Below are positions 35,492 to 49,774 of a stretch of DNA of 64,000 nucleotides, piece by piece (position 1 is the first letter of the stretch; every line of letters begins with the position of its first letter). This stretch comes from Drosophila pseudoobscura (lineage: Eukaryota; Arthropoda; Insecta; Diptera; Drosophilidae). The stretch lies in contig NC_046680.1 in assembly GCF_009870125.1 (NCBI RefSeq), forward strand, positions 5,580,001-5,644,000, read 5' to 3'. A program made the translations under genes and the position numbers. The notes below the pieces were generated by a model that was not told where the DNA came from, made no database searches, and was given only the letters and a program-made list of their open reading frames with translations.

Positions 35492-37540
35492 AACTGAGCT
35501 TGAACTGACTACAGAGGCTAAGATCATCATTATCATACGTAACCCATGCATAATCTAGAATCTAGACAGTAAATAGCTTGCTAAGGCCTAAACTAACAAG
35601 TCCAACCGAATCCCTCAGACTAGACACTGAAACTGAGCGCAATAACTTTCTAAATGATAAGAGAACCCGATTATTTACACGATATACTCAAGGGCCGCAA
35701 TAGAAACTATGGACTGGTGCAGAAAGTTATCCCCAAAATATCTGTAGAATGTAGTTTAAACCTTATTTATGTTGGAGTATGTATGTTTAACCGTAGACAT
35801 TTCCCAAGGGTTTTGTTCTTTTATATTTTGTTGATCTGTTGTTGAGATTTGATATTTTAGTCTGTTATTTGCCATTTGAAATTTTTAATTTTTAACCAAG
35901 TATTAATATTCATTTAATTTGTTTGTCTGAATATCATTCAAATCAAATAGTATTATTTCGTTGGGTTGCCAAGCTGGAAAGGTGTTCTAAACATCAAATC
36001 CTTGGTGCATCCTTTAAGTAACTATCTAACCCACTCATACCATACTATACCAAAAACTTTAGCTTGAATACGTTGATCTTAGACATTATATGGAACTACA
36101 TGTGTCAATACTGATATACTTATCCTTAGTTTTACTTATCGAGCATTTATGTGCGAGTGTGGCGACTGAATCCTAAGCATATCCCATGAACAGCGCCTAC
36201 ATTTAGAGATTTATACATAGAACTCTGCTCATTACTAGAATGATTCACTTAATCAGCATTATCGAAGAGTATTTGGAGCTAGACCTTTAAGTAAACCAAA
36301 TTATTATCCATCCAAATGAAAATTGTTTGTTTTAGCCAAATTGTTTGTAGTTTAATGGAAAAAACAAATTAAAATATTGTTTCCTTAGTTGCATTGCTTA
36401 GTTGAAGAAATTGATTGAGCGAACCGAAATCGTATTGTGTTCTCCATGAATTTTAAATTTGTTGCAATTGGTAAAGTTTGTGCTGATTTCCAATTCGGAT
36501 AAATTGTTTGTAATTTGGATACATCGATTTTGTACCTACACGTTCTTTCCTGAATTACATGTGTATTATTGTGTTGTGTGCCCCATTAATATGCATATAG
36601 ACGCTATAGAATCCACACATAGCGTACATATATAATCTAAGTCAATAATGTAACGTGATAATAAACTTAATGAATACCCCAAGACCCTGAATTAAAGCGG
36701 CATTCGTAGTAAGTATGTATGTACCGTATATAGAATAGCTATAGCTAAACAGTTATAATTGTGATTTATTGTTTTACCCCGTCGTTTACCTTTTATAGTT
36801 TTTAGTACCCTCTGCCAATGTAATTGAAATTGCAATTAGTTTTCATTTTCGCTTACGTACAAGGCTCAGATCACATTGCTAGTCAGGGACTGGGAAGTGG
36901 TGGGCTAGTGGTCTGGTATGCCGTGTTAAATTTACTTAATTAGTTTCACCCAAACGCGGCACTTGAACATCGACCGCCGGACACCGAACGACATACGAAG
37001 AAATTGTATCGAACTTTAATTTGGACGCCGATGCGTAGTTCCAGTCCGGGACGTCGACGGAGCCAGAGTCGAGTGACGGCTTGAACCTTTAGCTCTCAGC
37101 TCTCATGTTAATTAATTTATGCGCCCTAAATTCAAAATATTCAATTGGATTTCCGATGTGAAGCGACCTTAAGACAATCCAACGAGCTTTCTGATAAGAC
37201 AATTTACAAAACACAACCTAGACAAAGACTGCACCGAGATTCACCCTTTTAATGGGTGTACTTATGTATGTAAATCTCCGCAACACGTGTGGTATGCGCT
37301 ATGCCCCCGTTATGGATCTGAATCCAATATCCTATTGTACTTACATACTTATGTATAATAAAGGACCAATTTTGTGATTCGCTTCCTATCTTAGTTGGCG
37401 GCAGTGGCCTTCAATATGAGTGTGGAATTTCCACAGATGGCGACGATTTCGAGACTCCTCCGATCCCCATTTCTTGTCATCTCGTTCATTATTATGCCTG
37501 GCTGTAAAAAGGTAAAAATAAACTCGACGTGTTCTAAAAA
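35492..37540. other. 3' UTR of the large protein and AT-rich flank
   Basis: The first 1.2 kb is probably 3' UTR: AT-rich, no ORF, with AATAAA at about 36659-36664. The rest to 37540 is non-coding as far as I can see; a further AATAAA lies near 37358. Confidence 0.5.
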
Positions 37541-37582
37541 TCCCCAGAAAAGCATCGACAGTGGAAAATTAGCAGACAGATC

Positions 37583-37972
37583 ATGGACTCGTTGCTGTTG
37601 TGGCTGGGGCTGCTGCTTCTGATGCTAATTATGCAAATGGAGGCGGAGAGCTGGGGAGGAAATGCCCAAGCGGAATACCAAGTGGACGAGCCACGCTTAA
37701 AACATCGATTCGACATTAAGTGGGCAAAAATACGGGCAAGCCACAAAAAAGCATCTACAAAATGAGCCGGTGGCCCAGTGAAGGAGGCACGACCTGCTGG
37801 GGCGACAACGGAGATGCAACCCAACATGGCCAAAACTGGTTCAACATCTCTTGAATGCCGTACGCTTCTTGTGGCCAGAAGATGGAATGCAATGGAAAAG
37901 GTAGGGGCTGGTCCAAAAGCTTGCACATTCAAATATTGCTTTGTTATACCCTATGTAAAAATGATATGACAG
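37583..37972 (+). CDS. Candidate small secreted peptide, frame continues after one TGA
   Basis: ORF of 60 residues starting at 37583 with a strong signal-peptide-like start (MDSLLLWLGLLLLMLIMQM, then EAES), followed by a charged, Lys/Arg-rich tail ending HKKASTK at the TGA at 37763-37765. In the same frame the sequence stays open for another 68 codons to 37972. I do not recognise either part. An acceptor-like CCCCAG lies at 37542-37547. An antisense frame (37534-37932) is also open, so base composition may explain some of this. Treat as a candidate only. Confidence 0.28.
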
Positions 37973-40900
37973 ATATATTCTGAACGTTGTTCTGGCAGCT
38001 AAGTTTAGGTAATATAGGATTGTTCTTCTCTTTACTCTTTGTTAAAACTAGATCAGATCTCCCATTTCATTCCGAGATATATACATATGTAGAATATTCT
38101 ACTTATTAGGGTATTACTAGGCTCGGTACGGTACTCTGAAAAAAGTACCGTGAGAGATAGCGGAGCAAATTGTATTGTCGATGCGCTTTCGATTATGCCG
38201 AAAGCTTTAAGCACGGTTCGAACCGTTGTTCTTGTTGCTTTTGTCAGTCCGTCGGACTGTCTGTTGTCTGTTGAGATTTTTGTTGCTTTTTAACGTCTCT
38301 TTCGATTATTGTTATTATTATTATTGTGATTCTTGTTGTTGGTATTTCCAACGTTAACGCAGTGGCTTTTTTGCCGTAAAATGTTACTTTTTTGTTGACT
38401 CTGTTCGACCGCGCTGTCGCAGTCGCAGTCGCTGCCGACGGAGACGTCGCTGCTGTTTTTAGCCGTGAAGGTCATGCCCAGGTGTATGGCATTCAGACTC
38501 ACCTGAGCCCCGGCCCGAGTCCGAGCCGAAGCACAGCGGCACGGCACGGCGTGGCTGCGCTTGCGCTCAACGCTAAACGTGTGAGGGACATAAGGGGGGA
38601 GTGGTCCAAGGAGGGGCCAGGGAGCGGAACCAAGGGGGCAGGTTGTTGTTTTGGCAGTTATGAAACTAGTCCAATGACTCGCTCTGTATCCGTTTGTGTG
38701 TGTGAGGGTCTATCTGAGTGTGTGTTTGTGTGTGCCAACTTTGAGCTTTCGCCTCTGCTCTTCTTGTAAGATCGTAATTAAATACATATGTACATATGTA
38801 TGTAGATATCGCACATCTCTGCGTTTTTGTCTGCATAGAAATTTCGTGAAACAAAGACAGACTCCGAGCCAAAATGATTGTCAAACCATTGAGGCGTCCC
38901 CGAAAGCGCCAAATGCGTCTGAGCCTCCTTCTCCACCACCCTGCTGCTGACTTGGCCAGTTCTCAATATTTCATCAGCCCACTTCTGCTGTCTATAGAAA
39001 AAGTGAGACAAAATGTGCGCAGTATCAGAAGCCTCTGGAAATAACGAAACAGAGAGCATGTGATGGAGATGGGAGAGCAGTAGAGATGCTGCGAGAGAGA
39101 CACAGAGTAAGCTTTTAGGATGAGAACACACAAATCAGAGTTGACAAAGGAAAAAAGAGCAGTGTCATTCAAAAGATTAGCGTTGTCTGCGACGTACATA
39201 GCTGATTGTCCGGTTCTAAAGGTAGAAGGGAGCGATCGGTGGAGAGTGACAAAACTAGCTCGAATGGGAAGCCCTTCTCCATTGATCTCCTCCCCCCACC
39301 CTTACTCTTTCCTTTTGCCCCTCGTTTCCGTAAACAGGTCACGCTGGGATGCTAATAATGATGATATAAACGGTAGCCGCGCTGCAGCTTTGCCAACTTT
39401 CAGCATTCATTTTTCTGACAGATCATGCTGGGCAGAGCTTCCCCCACTCCTTCGCTTTTTTCTTAGTCTCCTCTCCTATTCTTTGACCCTGTTCACGTCA
39501 GTGTTCTTCGCATTAAGATCAAGTGCTGGGCTGCTGATTGAGATACTAGTATTTTTTTACTATTTTGAGAATTCTTCGCTGGCCTGGTCCCTGACGTAAC
39601 AACGCAGCGTCGATCTTTGAACTTGAGCCAAGTTCCCATGTGTGTATGTGTTCCCTTTCTTTATTGTGTGTGCTTTAAGTGTGTGTGTGTGTGTGTGTGT
39701 GGAGTGGGCCAAGCTAATTAATTTCGAGTATACTCAATTAGCGCTTGTGTATTTCCCATTGACTCTGATCGGACATCGAGACGATCTTCGAGTACTTTGG
39801 TTAACTGTTTCATCCGCTGCCGCTCACCTGTGTGCATCCCGGAACCAGTTGGAGGCGTACCATTTTTGTACAATTCCCAGTTGTCGCAGAATGTTCGTGA
39901 ATGAATCTTTGGCATGATAGAGCGCTTTGTAAGAAATACTGTATGTACGTACGAGTATTCATGTTTCTGCGTGTCTCTGGCTCTTGCTCTTGCTCTGCCC
40001 CTGCCTCGGACTCTGTCTCTGTTCGTGTGTGAGTGTGGAATTTCGAGTTTTTGGACTTTGTACCAGTGGCTAGCCATGAACCGCTCGCTCAGCTCAAGCA
40101 CTGGCCGCCAACACACACGGGCACCGTCCAAGTCCAAGCCCCCTCCACTCCCTTGGTTAACGTGATCGTGATATATAGCAGAGAGTCGTTTGCCATCTAT
40201 CCAAGCAGCCATCTCAGCTGGGATGGGATGGGTACCTGTGTATATTGGGGGAAGGGAATGGGGCGTGGGGCTCTAATTATTCCGACAATGTGACGCACTC
40301 TAATGACAGCATAATGCGGAATTCTGTTCCCGATTTGGTTGCAGAACCCTAGCCATATCTACCGGACGGCCAGTCAATGCATATTCCATTCGTAGATCAG
40401 CCGTGAGCTGATCGCTTTGGATTTGGCAAGCAGGAAGTCGACTGTCTGATGGGGGGGGGGGGGCAACTGTTAGTTAATAACCGTTCGATAATAGTTGGAG
40501 CCGAACAAAGATCTTTAGCGTTTCCGCCTTGAATAGGGGGCTGGGGCTCAATCTGAGGCTGGGGTCAAACGGAAGTGTTTCTCGATGTATGCAGTATGTG
40601 TATTTTCGGAACCCTCATGCTCATGCTAATCTAAAGCGGAGACTGAAGATGAAGTGCCGTTATTAATTAATTGCTCGTTTCGATTTGCATGCGCAGTTAT
40701 TTTTGGAACTCGAGCTCGACACGTGATAAAATTCGATTCCGAATTTTGGCGTTGCTTCTGCGATTTATGTGCATACATATGTACATATGTATGTATGTAT
40801 TTACGTAGTCCCCTTCAGCCCCTGTTGCCACTGCTGCAGTTCACTGCTGAAGAACCGAAGAGCCGAAGAACCAAGCAGCCTTGGGAGACTTATTGTACCT

Positions 40901-43900
40901 GACAGGCAGCCAGTCTGTCTGCGGAAACCTTGGGGTATTTACGAAACCGCTTGAGAAGTTACAAGCTGCCCAAACTGCTGAATCACGGCGATCGCAACTT
41001 TCTTTTGTGGCAGAACAGGTCGATGCGATTGGCTATGCTAATTTTGGCTGGGATAGAATGGGGAAGGGGCATCGAGGTGGGGGATCAGCGGTCAAAGCTG
41101 GTGAACTGGTTCCAGTTCTTTGGTTCGGCTTGGTCGGGGCTCAAGGCTCGCATTTGGACGGCGGCAGCGGCGACGGCGGGGTCAATAAACGGAAATGAAG
41201 CATCAAAACCCCAATATATCGAATCTTCTGTCTTCGATCTTTCGGTGAATTATGATACTTCCGTCTATTTCCAATTCTGCTGGGGGTTAAGGCGAGCCGC
41301 CGACAACAACAGGCGGAAGCCAGAGCCCCAGAGCTAGAACCGTAAACAAGTTTTAACCCACAGCCGCCGAAAATCCGAGACAATCGCCAAAACAAATACA
41401 TATATTGTAGTAGTCGTACAAGCAAGAAAGGAAGACTTGCCTTCGGTAGGCCGAAGCTTCTAATACCCTTGTGGTCTAAAAACTACGTGAACCGAATCTG
41501 AATAAACTTTAAAGGATGAAGATTGAAGACAAATAAAAAGGTTTTCTTAAATATCTGTTGAAATATTCAGTTTGGAGAAGGTCAATGCTGAGTCTCATCA
41601 TACAGGTATCTTTCACACCGAAATTCTATTCGTAGAAACCAACTAATGGACTGGGACAAGAAGATAAACTCGTGTGCATACTATACTTAAAGTTTATGGG
41701 CTGGGAAATGATGCTGCAATCTTCCGGGTAAAACTCGAATACCTTCGACAAGGGTATATAAACGAAAACGAATCTGAAGCGAAGACTGACGCAATTTGCA
41801 AATGGGTTGGATCTATAGAAATCCACGTGCCTCACCCCCTCCATTCCCGGACCGGCGATGCGGAAGCCTTAGCAAGGCGTTAATTGATTTACTGGTACCA
41901 GTAGAACCCCTAAGAATCCGAGCCAGCCCAGCGTCGTACTTTGCTTCTGCCTGTGACTCAGTGAGCCATGACGGAGGAGGGACGGGACCCTGGAAACCGC
42001 TCAAGTGGAGTCTGCTGATAAAGGCGAAACAAGTTCATGGCTTCTAATCGATTTGTTGCAATTCTCATCACCGATAAGGCCATGTCCACGACCGAAACCA
42101 GAATAGAAACCGAAACAAACACAAACCACCAGCAGCAACAGCAACATCGGCAACATCGCGGCATCGGCACTGACAGAGCCGAAAACAGAATTATCTTGGC
42201 CCAGATACCTGCCAGAATGGACTGACATTCGCTGTTAATAAACATAACCCCCATAAATTGGACATACGCCAAAGGAAATGCTTTCCATATAAGTACTTGA
42301 CAACCTGAAGAGACCCATTTGGAAATGTTTGTATTGCTCTCCACTCGCTGTGCAAGTACCAAGAACTCGAGAACTCTCATTTCTCATTTTTCATTTCCTT
42401 ACCCTTCCGTAGCCCTGAACTTGAGCTGGGAGCTTATATTGTGGGTTTGGACATGAGACAGCCCCATGATCGATTGTTTTTCATGGGCAGGGCCTATGAA
42501 TTGCACTGGGAATTACTACCCACTCGTATTTAAAGCATTCTTCCCCGTCTTGAGCACAGCACATGATCTTTTCCACAGATAAGGAATTGGGGCTTAGATC
42601 AATCGGTTCCGTTCCGTGATTATCGATGTGTGGAGGAAAGTTTCGGCGTCCATCAAAGATGTACATACCTATTCAGAGTCAAGAGAGGAATAAACCCAAT
42701 GACTTGCCATCATTGACACGCGCCATCCGTAGTCAGTGTAGTGGCATCAGAGATTAGATAGTCGAATCTCCGATTGGGATGCACTGGAAAATTTACGGTT
42801 ACGGAAAGGGCTTCGGATTCATCGATTGGGACATGCGTAAAAAAATGTGCTCAAAATAAAATTATCATTTCCAACTTAAAATGTTATCTTGTTTACGATA
42901 TAGATATAAGTGCATAAGCAAAAGTAATGAATCATTTGTTTTTCTTTAAAAAAAGAGAGATTAGATTCAAGGAAAACTTTTCAGTTTTTGATATCCATAC
43001 AATTAATCTAAATTGAAGCTTTCTTTTGTATGTATCTTTGACCTAAACCCAGATAAGATAAAATAGCCATCGATATATACATATGTATATAGAATCCATT
43101 AGGTAGTATTTTGGACTAGATCAAAGAGCAGAAGCATACACTCCGAAGAATGCAAAACCTATAAAAAGAATTGGAACAGACTTGTATCGAAATTCGCCTT
43201 TGAAGTCCGAGTACGTTTAGCCGATGCTCACTGTAATCTATATGGCGCATTTATGATGACCATTGCCACCTGTCCACAGCCCGCTTCGACCCAATTGGCC
43301 TTTGTACCCATCGCACGGGCCACAATCCATTCAATTTCAGCTCCGTTGGCACTTTCTTTGCCGCTCCGATAAAACACAGGCAAGACACAAAAGATACCTT
43401 TGAATAAAGAAATAAAGAAACAAACACGACGAGTGGTATAAATGTATTTTCTAAGTAAATTTATTTATTTTGTATAAATAATTCTCATTTAGCTCTCGCA
43501 CAAGCGACTATTAACGTTAGTAATTTACAGTTTGTTCTGTGTGTGCTTCGATGGCCGGGCCAGCGATATGCAAATTGGTTTCAAAATGACTCTTTAGGGG
43601 GATCGATCGTCCGAGCCCCCATTGAACTTAATCGCTGGTCTGTTGCGAAGTGAAGAATCCAACGTGACATAATAACGGCACAAAATAGTTGGCTTAAACA
43701 ATTACAATAACAATTCTGGAATATTTAAACTTGCATACAGACTAAGAGTGAAGTGAAATTCCACCCCCTCCCCCCTACCCACACCCCCCAATGTCGGTAA
43801 CCAACCCCCTAACTCCCATTCTGATTGTGATTCTGATCAGCTAACCCCATTCCCACTTCACTCGTATTCGTATTCGTATTCGTAATATAATTAGAAATTA

Positions 43901-44548
43901 GATTTCTTGTACTTGTTGAACATTGTTTGTTTTTGCAGTACCCATAGCTTTAGATGTATCTGGTATAGCTCTATAGTTTATCTGAGTATCGAGCCTGGGG
44001 AGCAAACTCTAAAATAGGATTTGACTTGAGTACAGTTGGGCCCCAAACCCGTAGCGTAATGCGGCGACCGGACGAATGCTAAGAGTTGATGCGCTTTGCT
44101 TTCTGTGACTCGTTTCGATTCCCCTTACACCCCGATACAGATAGAAAGAGAAAAACATAGATAGCCGAAATGGTTGCAAGTTTAACAATAGAAAATGTAT
44201 TGGTTGTTGCTTTAGTTGCTGCTGCACTATCTAATATTACAACTACAAACTGTTTTACATTTATACAATCTTCTTCTGGCACACATATACAATCCCCGTG
44301 TGTCACACGTACATAGCACCCCCCGCGTTACATATAGTTTTAGGTGTAGGCATAGAAATAGATATAGTTATGGATAGAGACACTCGAACAGTTGGAGAAA
44401 GACCTCGCCTTTGCTTCGATCGATACTAATTAGAGTAAACAGACCCGCCCACTAAACAGACTATATATATGGTGTAAAGATTAGCCCCGACCAGTTCGAA
44501 GGATTAGATTTAGAAGGAGAAGAAGGAGAGGGTGTTGAGTTGGAACTC
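37973..44548. other. Long intergenic stretch without secure gene
   Basis: About 6.6 kb. Its right end is probably the MID1IP1-like 3' UTR, ending at minus-strand AATAAA signals at 43460-43469. Other contents: ACATATGTA repeats at 38782-38804, 40772-40800 and 43078-43091; GT run near 39676-39701; a G run at 40451-40464; and TE-like wording AAGACTTGCCTTCGGTAGGC with TTCTAATACCCTTG near 41430-41472. Open frames such as 41958-42380 (minus) are low complexity or lack any domain. Confidence 0.5.
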
Positions 44549-47500
44549 CTAGACGGGCCCAATATCACTTTGGTATCTGGCGGTTAGATAGTTGGCCGCC
44601 TCTGTCATTTGTTCCAGGCACTGGTACAGACCGTTCAGGTGTCTCCGGCAGCGTTTCGCCAGCTCCGTGGCCTTGTCCCCGGAGGCCTGTTTCGATTTGT
44701 GGCAGGCGTCGTCCACAATGTCGCTGCCGTCGCTGCTCTGGGCATGGTCGCTCTTGTTGCCATCAGACTCCAGGCCCGAGTCGTTCTCCTGCGAGATGTC
44801 AGAGTCCGAGTCGCTCATGTTGCTCACAGAGGTGGTGGACATCATTGAGGCGGTGGAGGTGCGTCGCACATGACCTTTGATGCTGCTCGATGCAGATGTT
44901 GTACTCGAGGGGTTGGACTCAGTCTTGCTCTCGCTGGAATTAGCAACGGGACTGGCTGTGCGCTGTTGCTGCTGGTGGGACTCCATCTCGACAGCTTCAT
45001 CATCCTCCTGATTAGCGGTCCATAGCAGATCCTTTTTCAGAGCGTTCAGCATGCTGTAGAGATTGAAGAGCTCGGAGGCGCTGAGGAACTCGTGCACGTT
45101 CTTCGAGTGGGCCGCTCCCCGCTTGCCCTGGGCACTGGAGCTCTGTGTCAGCTGGTTGGCGGTAGTGTCCTTGCCCGAGGCTGGTATAATGTCAGTGCTG
45201 TCACCGATCTGCGGGAGAGCAAGCAAGCAAAGAGGGTGGCATACATCAGTTGGGGCTGTGATTATGTGGGAGGGGAGGCAAGAGTTTGGGGAGATAGCAT
45301 CAGGGTCGGATGCCATGCTGTACCTGTCGATCCATGAGTCTGCATGGCACCAAAATGGTGTCGTCCATAATGTTGACAGTCTTCACAAACTTCTCCATCA
45401 CATTGACGATGCTGTCTTTGGAGAACTGCTGCTCATCGTGACGGGCGATGCGGCGCAGGCAGTTCCTGAAATGAGCAGAACAGAAGCAGAACGATGATAA
45501 AGATGATCTTGAGTTGAGTCGGCTAACCAGTAATGTGGGGGGAAACCAGTTTGAGACAATAGATACCATAATTGGGGACCCATGCCACATCAGACTAGAC
45601 CCCACCAGACGCTGGCCATTCTCAAGCGTCGTTAAGTCTGCGCCGTTTAGACTTCCGCCACTCGAAAGCCGAAATCTTCTTTCTTTCGGATGGGTGCGCC
45701 GCCCAATCGCTTGGACAACGTGGCGTATGACAGATATGAATTGGTTTCTATGCAAATTAGTGAATCGTTGTCGCAAATTGAATTTGTATAAAATAGAGAA
45801 ACCTGTTGGCCGTCCGCCGCCCTGGCGGTGCCTGCTATTGTACCTGAAAGTGCTCGTGCGGGTCTAAAACAAAGCCCAGACGGACGGACAGACCGAAAGA
45901 TTTCTATTTCTGGAGGTAAAAGCCAATTTGACCCAGCCACGTGCTGGGACTGCGAGCGCTGGAAGAGAGTCTGTTCCCTAGTTCCCTAGAGCTGGAATCG
46001 CAGCTTGGAGCAAAGTAGAGTGCTACGAACGGACACCTTATGCAACTCTCGCCGGTCAGAGCGGGGTCTTTCATTAAGAGCTAATTTCACGTTGGGATCG
46101 CGTAACAGTCATTCCCCCCGTCAAGCTCCATAAAAAATCACTCGCAACTCGCAAGCACTTGACAGCCATTAACCCCCCAGGGCGAGAGCTTAAACTAGTA
46201 CGAACCAAAGTCCCGACCCGACCCGGCTTATCGCCGCCAGACAGCCCCCAGACGACGAATCAGCTGGAGGAGCAAGTACCAGCTGCGTATCTGTATCTGC
46301 TGCTTGTTTGGCTTAAGATTGGGACAGCGACAGCCCAGCCAGTGGGTAGCCGCGTGATCGCAACTATTGTATTTGACGGCGCGACAAAGCGAGCAACTGA
46401 TATAAATTTAGTTTTCAGTTTTCAGACTGCGCCATTCAAGACCTCTTACCCCCAGAGTCTCCCCAGTATGGGAAAGCACATACATACATATGTACATATG
46501 TATGCATGTAACAGAGTGTGAGGGATGGGGGCGGGCCACGCGACCACTGCGTGCTCTGACGGCTGACCGACTGATAGATGGATAGATATCGGTAGGTACC
46601 AGTAGCAGAGGCAGAAGCAGAACAAGTGGCAGACCCGCTTGTGTCAAGGTTTGTCTGGCACAGTTCCAGGGACAGAGAACTTGGAACTTGGTCTAGGGGC
46701 AGGACGGGGAGAGGCAGCGTTTCCTACGAGTATTCATTCACACAAATGACTAATTAACGTAATTGAGCATTGAATTCCAATCGCAGAGGGACAGAGGGTA
46801 TCGCGGAGGGACAGACAGAGCGTAGGAATGCAAAAATAATTATCATCTTATCAACGATTGCCAGCTTCGGACACTTGTGATGCACATAATTTCGAATAGA
46901 CAAGGCCCCAGGCCCAGCCCAGCACAGCCCAGCCCCCGCCCCATCCCCAGAGGTGGGAAGGGTCGACACTGTAATTTATTTGATTGTTGTTTAATCATCT
47001 CAATTTAGTTTCAATTATTTGCGAGGAATGTTAGACAGTGCATCGTCACCACCCCTGTGGGTTGATTTACTTAAATGGTTCTAATCAGGCGATACGACAC
47101 TCGAATGTTGGCCGCACGCCAGTCAGCGGGAGTGTCCGCGCTATTGACCTTTTGTTATAAATACAACAATGGTTTGCAGGCCAGCTAGTCCCTATTGTTC
47201 CCTTTTCATATCCCCTCTTTCTGGCCATGCAAGAAGAAGAAATGCCGGCATGAAGAACACGCCACATTGAGCCAACCAATTGGAGAGCAGCATGAACAAA
47301 CCAGCCATCGGCTCCATCTCCGTCTCTGATATAATAATAAAGAGCTCTCTTCCCCTCTGCCCCCCCTGCCATACACCTGGCTGGCTGGGCCGCCTGACTC
47401 TGAGAATTGGGCTAAGCTGAGGAGGAGGCGACGAGTCGCGGCGTCACGCGACATGCGCAAAAAAGAAGAAGCAGAGACAGCGGCAGAGAAATGGCATGTA

Positions 47501-49139
47501 CCGCATACAACACCGAAATCAGGCGATTATTTTCATTCAGTGACGGCAGACAGTGGGTGGTGGTGGGTTGTTGGGTTGCAGCATTCACAAGCTGACTCTT
47601 GCCACAAAAGAGAGCGGTGGCCGTTACGCTCAAACTATGGTGCTCTAGTGCTCTCTTTGACTGTACAGCGGGTTTCTCTTTACTAGGAATCGTGTGTGTG
47701 TGTGTTGCGTGTGGCGTGATGTTTCTGAGCAACTGTACGGGCAATTGTTAGAGCAAGAGGCGGCTGCTGCTCTGCTCTTCAACTGATGACATCTCTCCCT
47801 CTTCTTCCTCTCAGCTGAGCGTGTGATGAATGAAATCGTTTGGCGATGCGATGCTCCTCTCTGTGATTGTTGTTGTTTTTGTTTTTGTTGCTGTTGCTGC
47901 TGCTGCGGCTGCGATTGGTATGTTTTTGTGGTATTTCTCGTATTTGCAACGTTGGGCAATGGTCATATACATATAAACATATACATATGTATGTATGTTT
48001 ACAATACACTCTTTTTTTTTGTTGAACCGAATTGACCAATATTTTTTGGTTTTGTTTTGCCTTAGCTTGACTACGACTTGGCCCCTCGTCTGACCTCCAC
48101 CACTGTGGCGGTATTGGGGTTCGGACCTACTAAACATAATCGATATTTGATATGGCCGCCCCCGCGTACTACCAATTTGATATTCTAGCTTCGATCGAGA
48201 CTGGCCAACGACCACACACACACACACACACACATAAAGTGCGGGGGGAACGAAGATGGGTTTCGCCGTAAGTTTCTGTTCAAGGCGACACTTGCCACAA
48301 AAGCGTCGTTAGTAATAGTAATACAATAGCGGTGACACACAAAACTATCCATACATATACACATTTACATACGAACGTACATATGTACGTATGTATTTAC
48401 ACAAGACTGTGAATCAGAGAACTTTGTTGTGATTTACCAAGGAGGAGGGCCGGGCTAGGCCTGGTCTGCTCATGTGGCAAATATGTATAGCCATCGTATG
48501 TTCGTGGATGAGTAATAACTATTATCGGTAAATGGCAGGCGAGGTGTCCGTTGATTATAGCGGACGGAGGAAGTGACTGCCGCCGCAAAGATAAACCCTT
48601 ATCGCTGATCTCCGCTTTGGCTCTGGTATTAGTTTAGTTAAAACGTTTAAACAAACAACACGCTCAAATATGTACGTATGTACATGCATGTACATATGTA
48701 CGTAGCCACAGACAGACGCTCGCAGGCAGCGTTTACATATTTCAGAGAGCAGAGAGGTTGGTACGATATATAGATATAGCCGATTGTGTCATATTAGCGG
48801 GCAGCGGGCAGCGCGGTGGCTTGGTTTTTTCTTTCGTGTTTGAATTGCCTGTCCGTCCAACCGTCCGTCCACCCGTCCAACAAAATCGTACGATAAATTT
48901 CTTGTATCTCGTTTTCGGTGCAAACGAAAGAGAAAACATATGGAGGGGTGCGGTTGGTGCTGCTGAGAGGGAGAGAGAGAAAGAGAGGAATTTATGGCTG
49001 TCTGCCCCGCTGCACCACTCTGCTCTCCACCAATTTAGCATCGTTTTGATTAAATTGAACTTAAGCACTTTAACTAGCGAACTGGATTCGTGGCTTACCG
49101 ACTAGTCTCCAGCTTGGTGAGGTCTGTGTATCCGCTCAT
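44549..49139 (-). CDS. MID1IP1/Spot14-like protein
   Basis: Homologue of vertebrate MID1IP1 and THRSP (Spot14), cytosolic proteins that help polymerise and activate acetyl-CoA carboxylase and so promote fatty acid synthesis; MID1IP1 also binds MID1 on microtubules. Three coding exons: 49099-49139, 45324-45465 and 44549-45208, for 280 residues. The first codes only MSGYTDLTKLETS plus part of an Arg and is followed by a 3.6-kb intron. The family core is NVMEKFVKTVNIMDDTILVP with CRLMDRQ, then, after a spacer, ELFNLYSMLNALKKDLLW, and a C-terminal helix CRRHLNGLYQCLEQMTEAAN. A Ser/Asp/Glu-rich insert of about 90 residues (SNMSDSDSDISQENDSGLES) separates the last two and makes it longer than the roughly 150-180-residue vertebrate proteins. 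Minus-strand AATAAA lies near 43460. Confidence 0.88.
45466..49098. other. Large first intron of the MID1IP1-like gene
   Basis: No exon was recognised in this 3.6-kb intron. It holds several TACATATGTA-type repeats (46480-46505, 47966-47999, 48360-48395, 48668-48703), a CA run at 48212-48233 and GTT repeats near 47868-47905. Any alternative first exon would lie here. Confidence 0.55.
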
Positions 49140-49774
49140 TGTGAATTTTCTTGTGTTGAGCTGCTTCTGCTTCTGATGCTTCTGCTGACAAACGCAGGTT
49201 ATAATTGATATAAGAAATTTTCTGGTTGCCTTCGCTATTCACAAATACACGCGCACTTTCACTTGGCGTTACGTTGCCTTCAGCTGTTTCTCGGACCCGT
49301 ATTCTTGCTTCGCTTTTGGTTTTGGATTACGAAATGCGCTGTCCAACTGCAGTTACAGGTAGTTCAGTTAGATATGCAGCTCTTGTTTTAGTTAGTTTTG
49401 CTTAGCTTAGTGTCGTTTAGTTAGTGGCTGGATAGCTTGTACTGTCTGTTGCCCCGGCGCGATTGCTATTGCGCTGATTTCAAGAAGTCGCGGCCGTTTT
49501 ATGCCAAAAAATTTGCATTCACGCACGCACGGTGTTCGATTAGACAGGCGGACGGCCTATGGCTGATGATCTTGCCCGATTCAATTAATTTATATATCAG
49601 AATTCTAAACAGTTTGCACGCGCACGGCTGCTGAACTGCTGGACTGCTGACGCTGACAATGGACAATGATGACCACAACTAGACCGACGACGACGACGAC
49701 CACAACCTCAGCCAACGAGCAAAAATTTTAAATACACAGTAGTGTGACAGGCAGTGTGACGTTAAATACCCTCG

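Noticed and set aside
41958-42380. 140-residue minus-strand frame with a Cys-rich core
   Set aside because: The Cys run comes from a CAGCAA repeat read in reverse; no domain.
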